In this document: positions 22,855-33,995 of the stretch, piece by piece
Position numbering within the stretch: position 1 is the first letter of the stretch
Layout: the number at the start of each line of letters is the position of its first letter
Assembly (NCBI GenBank): GCA_027603065.1
Contig: JADGJP010000006.1
Location: forward strand, 791,613 to 855,612
Direction: 5' to 3'
Source: Geranomyces variabilis
Lineage: Eukaryota > Chytridiomycota > Chytridiomycetes > Spizellomycetales > Powellomycetaceae
Length of the DNA stretch: 64,000 nucleotides
Translations under genes and position numbers: made by a program
The notes under the pieces: model-generated
What the model was told of the DNA's origin: nothing
Seen by the model: only the letters and a program-made list of their open reading frames with translations
Database searches by the model: none

Positions 22855-23419
22855 ATCCTCTTCTTCTTTCACTCTCTCTTTCTCTCTTTCTTTCTCTATG
22901 TAGCTCCTTCTGTCGCTCGCTTTATCTCGTCCTCTCTCGCTGTCTTTCTGCGTCCTTTTTCCTCTCACACTTTTTGAGAACCTACTTATTTTCTTTCTCC
23001 CAGACGTAGATATTGCTTCTTTGTGGAAACTTGACGGATTTCGGGATGGGACTGTTCATGACAAACAAGTGGTCGACGTTGCTCATGAGGCCGTGGCGGA
23101 GGAAGAATTGCAAGTTTGCCGTTTGCGGCGGGCTTTTGGTGTTTGCATCGGTGAAGGAGAACCCATTGGGAGCTTTCCATGAGCCGCGGATGGCGGCATC
23201 CTCCTGAGTCATTGTGCCGTCGTAATAGACATAGACGACCAGCGTCCGTTGGCCGGTCAAGTAAAGGTTAAGGGATCCTGAGGCATGGTCGTACTGTGAT
23301 GAGGAGAGCCAGAGAACCGCAAGAAGCAGCGTGGAGATGAGCGCTGTCAGCAGCAGGCGGCGGAAGGGCAGGGCGAGCATGGCAGTATGGGGATGGGCGC
23401 GGGCGAGCGGCCCTGTCAA
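22061..23419 (-). CDS. Type II membrane protein, glycosyltransferase-like
   Basis: Three exons, 23419-22986, 22731-22232 and 22197-22061, give 356 residues (343 if translation starts at the second Met, 23380). A single membrane anchor near the N-terminus (LLLTALISTLLLAVLWLSS) suggests a Golgi type II protein. The lumenal part has YVWEKENKCYDLGSFGQG and HYILLNASVRGPFRPTYVPG, then HVQTMIVAFDQQGFEAG and FGMSFHPYELVFIKTNRG. This block order resembles a poorly studied group of eukaryotic glycosyltransferase-like proteins related to rhamnan-synthesis RgpF-type enzymes. No DxD motif can be assigned with certainty, so donor and acceptor are unknown. The first intron is about 250 bases, long for this window, and contains a microsatellite. 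Confidence 0.7.
22808..22852. repeat. (CT)n microsatellite inside an intron
   Basis: A nearly perfect CT dinucleotide run of about 45 bases, read as GA on the coding strand, lies in the first intron of the glycosyltransferase-like gene. It is followed by further pyrimidine-rich sequence up to about 22980. It is purine-rich on the transcript, so it is not the polypyrimidine tract of the acceptor. Confidence 0.95.
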
Positions 23420-24028
23420 CTACTCGGACTCGGAAATGTGGCGGCAGCCTCGCCTGCCTGTCCCCACGCGTTCAACCAACAAAGGTCTCTAAATGGATTA
23501 ACAGGGACGGAAGTGCCCTCCCTCTTGGAGCCGCGAATGTTATCAACATGCTCTACGAAGTAACGGCATATGGCACTCCCATTCTGCCAATGAACGATAA
23601 ACAGATAGGCGCAATCAACAATAGTGGCGGCCCACGCATGTTCTTGTGACTGCGTTGAGTGTGAGTGAGTGCGTGAGTGACGGAGTGAGTTTGTTGTTTG
23701 ACCCGTGAAACACGCGGGGGCCTTTCTTTTCGCTCAGAAGTTAAAAGTATTGGGAAATAGGGGAAACAGGAGGAGCAACCACCCACCAACACCAACAAGA
23801 AAACCGCGGCCTCGTCCTCCCGTCCCCGTTCCCTCGTCCCCTCCTGCTCAGTCTTCTCGTTGTTTGCGGGAAAGAAGAAAGAAAAGACAGTCGCTGGGCA
23901 GTCAGCAGTCAGTCCCCGTATACGCCGGAGAGAAAAGGGAGCAGCAACTCCGTGTTCTTTTGCACGCGCGCGGCATTTGTCCTTCCCACTGCGGGGACCC
24001 CTAAACTCCGCCAATTGCTTTCCACGCA
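23420..24028. promoter_or_regulatory. Divergent promoter region, glycosyltransferase-like gene / PKA
   Basis: A 609-base spacer between two divergent starts. It contains a GAGT-repeat stretch (about 23656-23690) and Pro-codon-like C-rich tracts. The open frames across it look like shadows of biased composition. No recognised operator or RNA gene. Confidence 0.4.
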
Positions 24029-25445
24029 ATGGACCGCCCTCACACTCCTCAACCTGCTCCATCACACCACAATCACCACAACCACAACAGTCAAATGCAC
24101 CGACACCACTCGCAGCACCAACAGCCGGAAGGCGACCTTTTGTTTCCAGAGACCAACGGCGAAAAGCTGGGTTACCACCTTAGCGACTTTGCTCTGCTCA
24201 AGACCCTAGGTCAGTCCTCGCAAAGGCCAGTTTGCCGGCAGCGCCGGAGACAGCCGTGTTTAGGGAGTCTCACTTGGCGTCAACTCCGCTCATTCTATCT
24301 TGCTTTTAAAAGGAACGGGAACGTTCGGCCGAGTGTACCTCACGCGATACAAGGACACGCAACAGTACTATGCAATGAAAGTGCTCAAAAAGGTCGAAGT
24401 TGTCCGCCTAAAGCAAGTCGAGCACATCAACAGCGAGAAGCAGATTCTCTCGCAAATCCGATTTCCCTTCATTGTCAACATGTAAGTGACAAAAAGCTTT
24501 GCAGGTCACACTTTCAATCCTTATAAGTACTGATCGTCGCTTGCCTTCGCTCTCCCTATAGGCTCTGCACATTCCAAGATGATGTGAACCTGTACATGCT
24601 TCTCGAATATGTCGTTGGCGGCGAGCTTTTCTCTCATTTGCGGAGAGCCGGCCGGTTTGCAAACGACCAAACGCGCTTCTATGCGGCCGAGATCGTTGTT
24701 GCGATCGAGTACCTTCACAGCATTGACATCATTTACCGAGATCTCAAGCCGGAAAACCTGGTATGAGCCTTTTTTTGACACGTCGTCTCGTGGCGCGCTT
24801 AGGCTTTCTGCTTAATAACCTTATATTTCTTTCGCCAGCTCATTGATGCAGAAGGTCATATCAAAATCACCGACTTTGGATTCGCCAAAAAGGTTGAAGA
24901 CCGAACATGGACACTCTGCGGGACGCCAGAGTATCTTGCGCCCGAGATCATCCAATCCAAAGGCCACGGAAAGCCAGTCGATTGGTGGGCGCTCGGCATT
25001 CTCATCTTTGAAATGCTTGCTGGGTACCCGCCATTCTTTGACGACAACCCTTTCGGAATTTACGAAAAGATCTTGTCTGGTCGCTTTGTGTTTCCAGCAC
25101 ACTTCGATCCCAACGCGCGGGATCTTATCCGCAAGCTGCTCACGGCCGACAGGACCAAGCGGCTGGGTAATTTGCGCGGCGGCGCAGCCGACATCCGTGG
25201 TCACAAGTGGTTTAAAGGTGTCGACTGGGACGTGCTAGTCGCAAGAGGCACTCGAACACCGATAGTGCCCGTCGTCGCAGGCCCTGGAGACACGAGAAAC
25301 TTTGAAACGTACTCTGAGGTTGAGCCTGAAGCGAACGAGCAAGTTGGCGATCCGTTCAGACACCTTTTCAAGGTAACGCGCACTCGACACGGCGAATATG
25401 AAAGTGACAAAACGCTAAACATCATGTCTTCCATAGGAGTTCTGA
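24029..25445 (+). CDS. cAMP-dependent protein kinase (PKA) catalytic subunit
   Basis: Five exons, 24029-24209, 24313-24481, 24562-24760, 24839-25372 and 25437-25445, give 363 residues. The last exon encodes only the final two residues and the stop. AGC-kinase landmarks: glycine loop [19 protein letters not shown] lysine, [10 protein letters not shown] catalytic loop, ITDFGFAKK, activation segment [16 protein letters not shown], and the P+1 region [19 protein letters not shown]. The protein ends FKEF, the FxxF hydrophobic motif of PKA. The N-terminal ~45 residues are unusual, rich in His, Asn and Gln ([20 protein letters not shown]). Regulation by a cAMP-binding subunit is expected from the family; none is in this window. 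Confidence 0.95.
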
Positions 25446-26216
25446 GCTGGTTCACTAAATGAGTTTCTGCTTTATTTATTTGTTTGAACGCATCCATGCC
25501 GACTCACATCTCTTCCCTGGGAGTGCCTTGTGTTCTCCCTCCTGTTACTGCAGCGACGCGGGCCAGAGGGGTGGTGCTGGCTATCTCTCCTCCCCGCTCG
25601 TTCCTGGCGCCAAGCGCCTCCATCCTTTGCATTCGATCGAAAGTTCTCCGCAACACACACACACGCTCTCCATCCCAAGTACATCCCTCACGCCACCCAT
25701 TTCTTTTATTTATTTGTTTATATATATTTCAAAATGACCGTAGGCTTGTCGCAATCTCTCATCTTCGTGGCGAAACCTGACTTTCGGCATAAGCAAAGTC
25801 CCTTCTCCAAAACCAGGGGGCTTTCCGCTTCCTCCCGCTTGAATAGGCCGGGCCCCTACCCCTCCAGCCCTACCCCTCCGCACCCCCTCCCCCGCTCTTC
25901 GCCGATACCACTAGTTACCACTAGTTTCATTAATGCAGCACATGCTCTATGGTACTCGATTAAGCGGAAGCAATGAAATGTGAAAACTATATGCGCCAGC
26001 GGGTCGAGAGTCTGTGTCCGAGGAATGTAGCGGTTGCCGCACTCATGGAGCGGCCTAACGGTGGTGCTGTCAGAAAACTCGTTCCTCCATTTAGTCACAC
26101 GCGCGATGCGTTACCCGTGGATACTTCAATATACTTTTAATTTATATTCATGCTCAGCAGGAAGTTCGCCTCGCACGAAAATATCGATTTCATTATAAGG
26201 TGCCTTGCGAAAATAT
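25446..26216. promoter_or_regulatory. Intergenic region upstream of a membrane-protein gene
   Basis: A 771-base tandem-orientation spacer. It contains AT-rich words (TTTATTTATTTG near 25473; TTATATATATTTC near 25716) and C-rich tracts. A short direct repeat of ACCACTAGTT occurs near 25908-25925. Overlapping open frames have no recognisable features. No gene is called. Confidence 0.4.
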
Positions 26217-27740
26217 ATGGCACTCAACGTCACAGCATGCGCGGTCGACCTTCACGTCCAGGGCATATTTGCGCTAAAATGTCAGCAGTCGTTGGAACCA
26301 ACTATTCGTCAGTACGCCCAGGCGGCCGCCGAAGCCGCGGCCGAGTCCGCTGCCATGGCATACGGCGGCCCTGCAGTTTTTGTGGGCACAACATGGCCGA
26401 TCCTAATCATTGGTATGGAGCGACGATATCTGGTCCCATTTTCGCTTCATTCTGAATTTGGATTCTTTTTGGTAGCTCTTGTGATCAGTTCCTGGCGATT
26501 GAAAACCAAACCTAGTCCGCGAGCAATCTTGCTGTTTGTGGCATGTCTGTTAAACGTGTGCGACACGGCAAATTCCACTTATGGAAAGTAAGTTATGGTG
26601 CGTTTTTCTGGACTTAAACACTCCCTGCTCATTTTGTACTTAAAATCTAAATGTTCCTAGAATGATTTCGCCAATTGTATTACAAGGTGATAATGCTACC
26701 GCCACGGCGTACTACTACATGCTCATCATACTCGGTCAATACAGGTTCGGAGGTGTGAGGGCGGTCGCCCACTGAAAACTAGCCGGATTTTGTTGACGAG
26801 AAACTTGACTATTTACAGATGTGCGATAATATTCGCTGCCGCAAGCTATCGGTAAACCACAAACCCGAGCATGCAGCTGTGGAATTCCCGTGTCTGACCT
26901 AGCGCTCTCACTTGCTTCTTTTCTCTCTGTCTTTCCCTTTTTTCGTCAAAAGTTTCGCTGCAGTCTACACAGACCCGAAGATTCACCGGTGGGTGACCAT
27001 GGCAATGTGCAGCTTTGCCGCCGTTGCGTCGACGGCAAATGTCGCAATCGGTGTCCACGAGTACGCAACGACGTTGCGGGTCAGCAAGTTATTCTGGGGT
27101 CTCTTGATTATCCTGCCTTTGACGTACATAGTTCTGGGCATCGGAGTCTTTTCGTTTGTGGTACGGCAACACGCAAGGAAAACTATGCATTAAGAAGGCG
27201 GAATTTCGTCCGGCATTTCGAATTTGTATAACTGACAGCTCCCTTTTTTTTCGACAGCTATGGAAGGCACAACGTGAAGTCCGGGCCGCAAGTTCTAACG
27301 TGATGGCCGAGGAAACCAGCACGATGTCCCAACTGCAAAACGCAAACAACATTCTCATGGTTTTGACGATCATATGCGCAGCGATAGTAGTCGCTGTAAC
27401 TCAGGTTAATGCAAAAAAAAAAAAAAAAAAAAAAAAGTTGGGGAGAAATGCGAACGGCTTATCGATCGTATTTCTATGCTAACGCCGGCGTGGTTGCCAT
27501 CTTCTCTTTTTGATATTTGCGCGCGACAACGTACAGGCCCTTGACGCCAACTCGAATCAATATGTGATCCCAGTCACACTGTTCTGCAACACACTATGGT
27601 CATTGATGGAGAACTGCTTCGAGCTTTTAGCGAGGGCACAAAGCCATTCCGCTCCGCAGTCCTCCGGCACCAAAACAATTGGGAGCTATCGAAGAGACCC
27701 TTCAGCGAGGGAGCTAATGAAACATGGCTTCGTAGATTAG
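26217..27740 (+). CDS. Multi-pass membrane protein of unknown function
   Basis: Six exons (26217-26587, 26661-26744, 26819-26851, 26953-27160, 27258-27404, 27537-27740) connect in phase to 348 residues, including a 33-base micro-exon. Hydrophobic segments suggest seven or eight spans: AVFVGTTWPILIIG, FGFFLVALVIS, AILLFVACLLNV, YYYMLIILGQYRCAIIFAA, MAMCSFAAVASTANVAI, LFWGLLIILPLTYIVLGIG, ILMVLTIICAAIVVAV and VIPVTLFCNTLWSLMEN. A soluble loop between the last two or three spans is polar (MAEETSTMSQLQNANN). The topology could suit a receptor-like seven-span protein, but I recognise no signature motif, so function is not assigned. Confidence 0.65.
27413..27436 (+). repeat. Poly(A) tract within an intron
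   Basis: An uninterrupted run of about 24 A residues just after the donor of the last intron of the membrane-protein gene. It is prone to length variation and assembly error. Confidence 0.9.
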
Positions 27741-27951
27741 TTTAAAAACACGAAAAACAAGTGTACTGTAGCTTGCGAGGGACGGAAAGAGAGAGAAAGC
27801 TTTTTCCTTTTTATGTACACCGCGCAATAGACACGCTGAAATGAGATCGAGAAAATATGTTTGTAAAAATTGTAAGGAAACAGATACTATATACAATACA
27901 GGGAAGGGAGGTCGGAGGTGCAGCGCGACACGGCAGCGCTCTTCCCTATTA

Positions 27952-29719
27952 TTACGCTTTCCATACTGCCCAGTTCGTGTCGCTTTTAACGAGGGTGTAG
28001 CCCGCCTTGGGCGCCCACGAGCCAGGCCCAATCTTAACAGCCAAACTGCCTGACGCTCCAGTCGTGTACGCCGCGTAAAGCGAATTGTCGGCTTGCGCAA
28101 TGCTTACGCGCGACGTCGCCGTCACGCCTGCGGCCTTGCGGGCTGCGATCAGAGGATCGATGGTGGACTTGAGCTGTTGCGTTATGTAGTGATACCAGTA
28201 GACCGATGGAACACCTGGGTGGGTCAAAATATACGCGTATCCGAGCATAATGGAGTCCGCTGGGAAGGGCCAAAGGTTTTGGCCCGATTTGCCGTTGCCG
28301 CTCGTCGACGGCCCCGTGTCGTGGTTGTCTGGAGGAGCATTAGAATCGGGAGGTTAAGAATACTTGCCAACCTTTTTTACCTGCAAGCGCGGCTGATGAC
28401 ATACCGACAAAGGTGACCGCGTGGCCAGGGTCGATACCAATTAGACCACATGGTGCGCCATTGATCACAAGAGACGCATAGTTCGATGTGGTAATTGCAT
28501 TTTGCAGCATACCCTTTGTAGTAAAGTCAAACGCCGACGATTGCGATCCAGTCGCGAGAATCCAGTCGTGAATGCTGTTACGATGGCTGGAAGGGTCGTT
28601 GAGGTGCAAGTCCTCCCATTTCTCGCCGACGGAAAACGCGGGCGACGTTGCCTTGTTGTACTCGCCGACAAACTGACCGCCAAATCCACGCACAAAGTCG
28701 TAGCGCCAGCCGGCGTACCCAATGGACTTTAGCGTGTTGAGGTACCGGACGATGGCGGCTCGAACGTCGGCGTTCGTGTGATCAAGGTCGCGCGCGGAGG
28801 CGTAGTCGAGACCCGTGTCCGCGGCGCCTTGTGGGTGCCCTCCCTTTTGGCCCCACTCATCGCCAGAGCAAACTGCAGCGGCATTATTTGGGAACGCTGG
28901 GTTTGAAAAGTCTGCCCAGTCGCGGGTCCCCACGCGGTGGTTGACGACAATGTCGGCGAGGGGGAGAATGTTTGCATCGCCGAGATTCTTGACAAGCGTG
29001 CGCAGATCGCGTTCGAGTCCGTACTTGGTGTCCAAAATGTCCCATCGACGTGGGAGATAACCCTCGTCAGAGCCAGCGTCGGTCGCCGGAGGCAGCCAGA
29101 TCATGTGAAAGATACCCTTCAGGTTGGGTATCTGATTGTTGACGGTGTTCCACCAGGTGCCCGGCGAAATGGACGACGATGTCCATTCAAACCCCTGGAT
29201 CATGACATCGCCGTTTCCAGAAATTGTAGGTGGAGGCGGAGCAATGGTTGCCGTGGCGCCGCCTTTGGTTGTTGTTTCCGTCGCTGTTGGCGTTGTTGTG
29301 GTCGACGTAGTGGTGATTTTGTAGTTCGCGTTGCCAGGAGCATAGAATTCCTGTCTCGTCGAACCCGTAGCTATGTAATGAATGTAGAACGCCGTGGCAT
29401 CAGGAGCGCTTGCCGAAAACTTCCATGTTTCAAAGCCATTGCTTGCGGCAGAGCCGTATACGGCTGGAATCGCCTGCGCAGGCTCCCAAGATTCGCCTGC
29501 GCCCGTAGCATAGACGACAGTGACCTGCTTTTGGTAAGCGATATTCTGAACTCGGATGCTGCCGGCGAGGATTCCCTTGTCATATGTGTAAGAGACCAGC
29601 GACACTTGGACAGGATCTCGGCGAGTGGGCGCTGCGAAAGCCGAGAGGCAGGAGAGAAGCAGAACGAGGAGAGCAAGGCACGGAAGCCGGATCGCCGCGA
29701 GAGTGGTTGCTCGAGCCAT
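27952..29719 (-). CDS. Secreted alpha-amylase, plant-type GH13, with N-terminal starch-binding domain
   Basis: Two exons, 29719-28405 and 28328-27952, give 563 residues. A signal peptide (LALLVLLLSCLSAFAAP) is followed by a CBM21/CBM53-like starch-binding module (about residues 36-130, containing GSIRVQNIAYQKQVTVVYA and FYIHYIA), then a Thr-rich linker. The GH13 barrel shows GIFHMIWLPPATDAGSDEGY, LADIVVNHR, the nucleophile region GWRYDFVRG, acid/base SVGEKWED and the third catalytic site DNHDTG, which spans the intron. The barrel is closer to plant and some bacterial alpha-amylases (GH13_6/7 type, with GYLPRRWDILD) than to the usual fungal GH13_1 enzymes. Predicted to hydrolyse extracellular starch. 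The C-terminal beta-sheet domain is short and complete (ends NWAVWKA). Confidence 0.92.
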
Positions 29720-30601
29720 GGTTGGATGCTTGAATGAATTTTTTTGGCAGACTTGCCGGACATTCTTCCCTCTTTATACTCGCAGCCTTATGATGGTCAT
29801 GCAAGCAAAGGTAAACCCTGAAAGTATCCAGGTGACCTTGGTCGTGATCCACATGGTGGACACCCATCCCACCCCCGTCACTATTTATCTTCCGAAGAGC
29901 ACCACTCTTTGCGTCGCCCCGGTGCCGTCACTGCCGTTGACGAGGGGCAGGAAAGAAAAGAAAAAGTCGAGGGCGACGGGAGTAATTTTTGGGCGTTGGC
30001 TTGTGCAGCACGGCAACACGAGCAGATCACAAAAGAAGGAAAGTCACTTGCGCGTGACGCGCACGCCCCACGCACGTTCCCACCGCCCCCTCTTCAGAGT
30101 CAGAGTCCCTGTCTGTTTCTTTTGTCTTCCTTGGCGAGTGAGTGAGTCGCACCGACCTCGACCTTGGGCACCACCGGGGGCCAGAGGGTAACAAACTCGG
30201 TCGTGTGGGTTTCAACAAGCGACGCCCGACGCCCGTGCTTACGATTTCAACACTTCAAGGAGAACCGGCCACATATACAGTATCTGCCAGACTGCCCTTT
30301 GTGTCCTTGTGTGCGTAAGACCGACATCAACTATCTCAGCAGAAAATCCTTCTCTCTTCCCTGCCTTGGCATGACTGAGGACGCTTCAAAAAAACCGTGG
30401 TGGGCCCTCATTCCTGCCTCAAGCGTTGCTTTCACAGCAGGGGGCGCCTTGGAACAGTTGCAGGCGAAAGGGCGAATGGGTCGGTTACCGCGGGTCACGT
30501 GACATTTCAACATTTCGACAGGCACTTGTCGCGCGCAGCACAGAGTGAGAATCGACGCGTGGGAAATTTCGACCATCCGCAATCCTAGTCCTTCCGCCAT
30601 T
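29720..30601. promoter_or_regulatory. Long divergent promoter region, amylase / MHYT gene
   Basis: An 882-base spacer between divergent starts, the longest promoter-like gap among clearly annotated neighbours. The short open frames across it have Arg/Ser/Pro-rich shadow composition. No recognised motif can be named with confidence. Confidence 0.4.
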
Positions 30602-33600
30602 ATGTCCGCCGACCAACAGGATTCAACCTTCAACATTGCCTGGTCGCCCGGCCTCATTGTCACGAGCTTCTTGGTGTCCACGGCTGGCGCGTGGATTGCC
30701 CTCGAGCTTATCAGACTGAGAACAAGCAATCAAGGATGGCTCAATTGGATGCTGCTGATCCTTGCCTCTCTCGTTACGGGCGCCCTCGCGACCTTTGTCA
30801 TGCATGTAAGGGTTGATGCTGACTTTCACTGCTGCTGGGAAGCCAAAACTAACGCGGGCATCTAAACATAGTTCGTTGGCATGGCTGCTTTCTCTCTGCA
30901 AGGCCCTACGGACCTGCCGATTTATTTTCACACGGGGTTAGCCTGCAGTCCTTTGTGCCGTGAATCTTGCGTCAAAGTTTTTACTCAGTGTCACAATCTC
31001 AGGCTCACCGTAGGCTCCCTCTTCGAGCCGATTTTCTGCATCTCCATTGGAGTCTACGCCACCGGCGCCCAAGAGCATCCATCGTTTCGCCGGCTTTTTG
31101 CGGGCGGAGCGTGCGCCGCCTTGGGAATCACGCTAATGGTGCGTGTGCTAAAAAAAATTCAGTCCAGCCAGCTGAAGTGTTACTGTACTAATGCTTGCAC
31201 TTGATAGCACTTTACTGCCATGCGGGCCATGCGACTGTCGCTGGACTGGATTCCAACGCTTGTCGCTCTGTCGTGTGCTATCTCGTTGCTGGCCACAACG
31301 TCTACTCTGGTGCTTTTCTTTCGACTACGCGCAATGTGGCAAAACAGTCTCTTAAAGCAAACCGGTTGCGCGGTGATGCTCGCTGGGGCCATTTGCGCCA
31401 TGCATTACACAGGAATGGTCGCCGCAAGCTACTCAATCGATCCACACTTCCTGCCGGGCACGCCCGATTTGCTTGACGGAACGCTTTCGATTACCGGCGT
31501 GCTTCATATAGGCTTGGGCCTTTCCGTGCTGTGCTTCTGCATAATGATTGGACTTTTGGTTCTGCGTCTGCAGCGATATTGGAACGTGGTTCACGAACAA
31601 AAAGCACAGCTGAAACTGGCGGTCCTTTGCGTTGACTCCTGCGGTCGTATCATGGTGGACACGTTGGGACACCTGCCTTCACGCGCAGTCATCGGCGAGT
31701 TTGATTTCGACTCGGTCAGGGTTCCTATTGCCCATCCAGCGCTTCTGTGGATGTTGAAAGCGTCAACTTGCTGGGCAAAGTTCACGCATCTCAACTCGGC
31801 GTTCCGCAAGCATGGCGGGAGGGTTACCAGTCTCCTCACGGAAATTCTGGCGCCTAGCCACCCGCCGAAGCGTGGTGTGGCGAGTGAAAGCTTTGAGCAA
31901 TCACGCTTGCCTTTTTTTCGACTCTCGCTCATACAAGCGGTATCGCTCTTGGCCGGCTTCATTGGAGTGCCGCTGCAAGACATGGGTGTTTTGCATGACA
32001 AAGTCCTCAAGGCCAGAGAAGGCTGGGTGGCGTTTCTCGTGGACCGTTACGACGAACGGCGCGTAAGGGATCTTACCGCAAAAGGGTTTCGCTGGGTATG
32101 TTTGGCAAAGCTTTAGTACTCTGCCAGTCACTGAAAGCTGACGAAGCGCTCCGGCATTACAGACCGAACCCAAACTCGTCTTGCAAGTGCTGGGACGCCA
32201 ACTTCTGGTATCGCCAGTTGCACTCAAAGCAATCATATCAGATGCGGAGGACTTTGTAAGGACTCGAAGACGCCCCGTGCGAGCCGGTCTCCACGTGGGC
32301 TTGTTGTCCGTGTACCCGAGAATTTCGGGGTTTGAAGTCCTTGTTCCCACTCGCGATCGGTCCAACATACCTAGCGTTGAGCTTTCACCGATCGCATTCT
32401 CGGCTTTGCTTGAACACGCGTCATGTTTGAAGGATTTTTTGGCTCCAGTCCTATCGAGGGAAGCCGGCGCGGCCATGGTAGTCGCTGACTACGTCGCCGC
32501 GTCTGAAATTCTCTCCGCTCTCACTCGCATGGGTGTAGGCCTGGACGCCTCGTCTCCCATAAATTTGCAAGTGCTGAGTCCGCCTGAGGATGTGCTGGTG
32601 CTCCGTCGTCGTGGAAAACATGAGGGCGGGCCGAATGGAAGCGTCTGCGAATCGAATTCGGAGCGCGCAAGCTACAAGTGGGTCTCACGAGTACCCTTTG
32701 AAGCATACAGGGCCGCGCCAAACTCCTGCGACACGGACATGCTTCTCTTTGTCCGAATTCATTCGTTCTCTTCTGCAAAGTTTTCGCCGCCGACTCCGGG
32801 GTTCCAGCTGATGGACCTTGCTGCCTTTGAAGCCATGAATTACCCGCGCTGCTTTCCGGATCGCTTTCGCCGAATTCTTGGCTTGGAAATGAGCACTGAA
32901 TGGGACGACTTGATAATGCCGACTTTTCTACAGCTCGACAAAGCCACCGGCATGCAATCCACAGATTCGGACAGCGAGAAGAACGACGAGGATGTTACGC
33001 AAGTGGATCTGAACAACTGCGGTTCATCAAACGAAGAGCACGCTGTTATCGATGTTGAACAAATGCTGCGCGAAGGTCCGGCAGGCGGTGAACCGCCTGC
33101 GATCGACTGGCAACTTCGCACTGACAATGCGTCGAAAAATGTGGCCAAACGCGGCGTGTCGCTCATCAGGATGCTTAAAGCGTTTCCGCCACAGCCTATG
33201 CGTCGCGCAAGCGCTATTTTCTCTGAATACAGCAGCAGCACAACGGGCGGTGGGTTTGGCGTGACGAAAGGCGTTTCGGAAAACATTTGCCTGGATGACT
33301 TTCCCGTTCTTTGTCACACTGACATTTATGGCGATAACGGCGATAACGAGTTTTCTGACAGCGACGATAGCATCCCTCTGGCGATTGGGCCGCACGCGTC
33401 TCAGGTGGCTAACGCATGGCAGGCCATGCGCTGGGTCAAGCTATACCTGAACGCTGCGCTTCAGTTTACCGGCCCTTCTGGACCAGGCGGACCGGCGCTC
33501 GCGACGCCCACGTTTGTCAAACCGCCTCCTCCTCCGCGGGCGAAATTTGAGCAACAGGTGCCCGAGCGGGTGGTTGTGGCGCGCGAATCGCTTTCGTCAA

Positions 33601-33683
33601 CGTGGTTTGGAGGCACGCGTCGGAAGGACAGGGAGGCTGGCAGGTCGTCTGTGGTTGGTGGTGACGGCAGCCGTGGCGGATAG
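30602..33683 (+). CDS. MHYT-domain integral membrane sensor-like protein
   Basis: Five exons, 30602-30805, 30872-30936, 31003-31138, 31208-32095 and 32163-33683, give 937 residues. The first ~260 residues hold an MHYT domain: membrane spans each end with a related motif, MHFVGMAAF (about 67), MHFTAMRAM (about 135) and the canonical MHYTGMVA (about 200). In bacteria such domains are proposed to bind copper and sense oxygen, CO or NO. A seventh hydrophobic segment (LGLSVLCFCIMIGLLVLRL) leads into a long cytosolic part that I cannot assign to any family. It has repeated conserved-looking blocks (LPFFRLSLIQAVSLLAGFIG, YKWVSRVPFEAYRAAP) and an acidic, Ser-rich tail. The combination suggests a signalling receptor with an uncharacterised output region. 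Confidence 0.85.
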
Positions 33684-33995
33684 ACGGTGTGAGCGATGGA
33701 CAAGGAAAAGCGCTCAATTGTGTGGGTGGCTAGTTAACCATTGCAGTTATGTAGCAAGGGCAGGTTAGAGTAGAAATGAAGTCGGGACTGAGTTGGGAGG
33801 ATTAGATGGATTGAACAGTAAGGCCTGCCCAATCAAAGTTTATTATGTTATGTACAGTATACAAGTAATGCCATTGTAAAAAGAAAAATTCAATGCGACG
33901 GATGATGGCTAATAATACAAAAAAATCTTGCCAGACACGTCTTTATATATACATGCTACAATGGTAGAGTGCGGCCCCTCCTTCGTGCCGGACCT
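33684..33995. other. Convergent 3' intergenic region
   Basis: About 310 AT-rich bases between convergent stop codons, including TTTATTATGTTATG (33839) and TTTATATATACATG (33941), plausible 3'-end signals. No open frame of interest. Confidence 0.45.

Noticed and set aside
22808-22980. Pyrimidine-rich stretch as a transposon remnant
   Set aside because: It is a simple (CT)n microsatellite with adjacent pyrimidine-rich intron sequence and no flanking duplications.
29720-30601. Several open frames in the amylase/MHYT spacer
   Set aside because: Arg/Pro/Ser-rich shadow sequence without domains; better explained as promoter.
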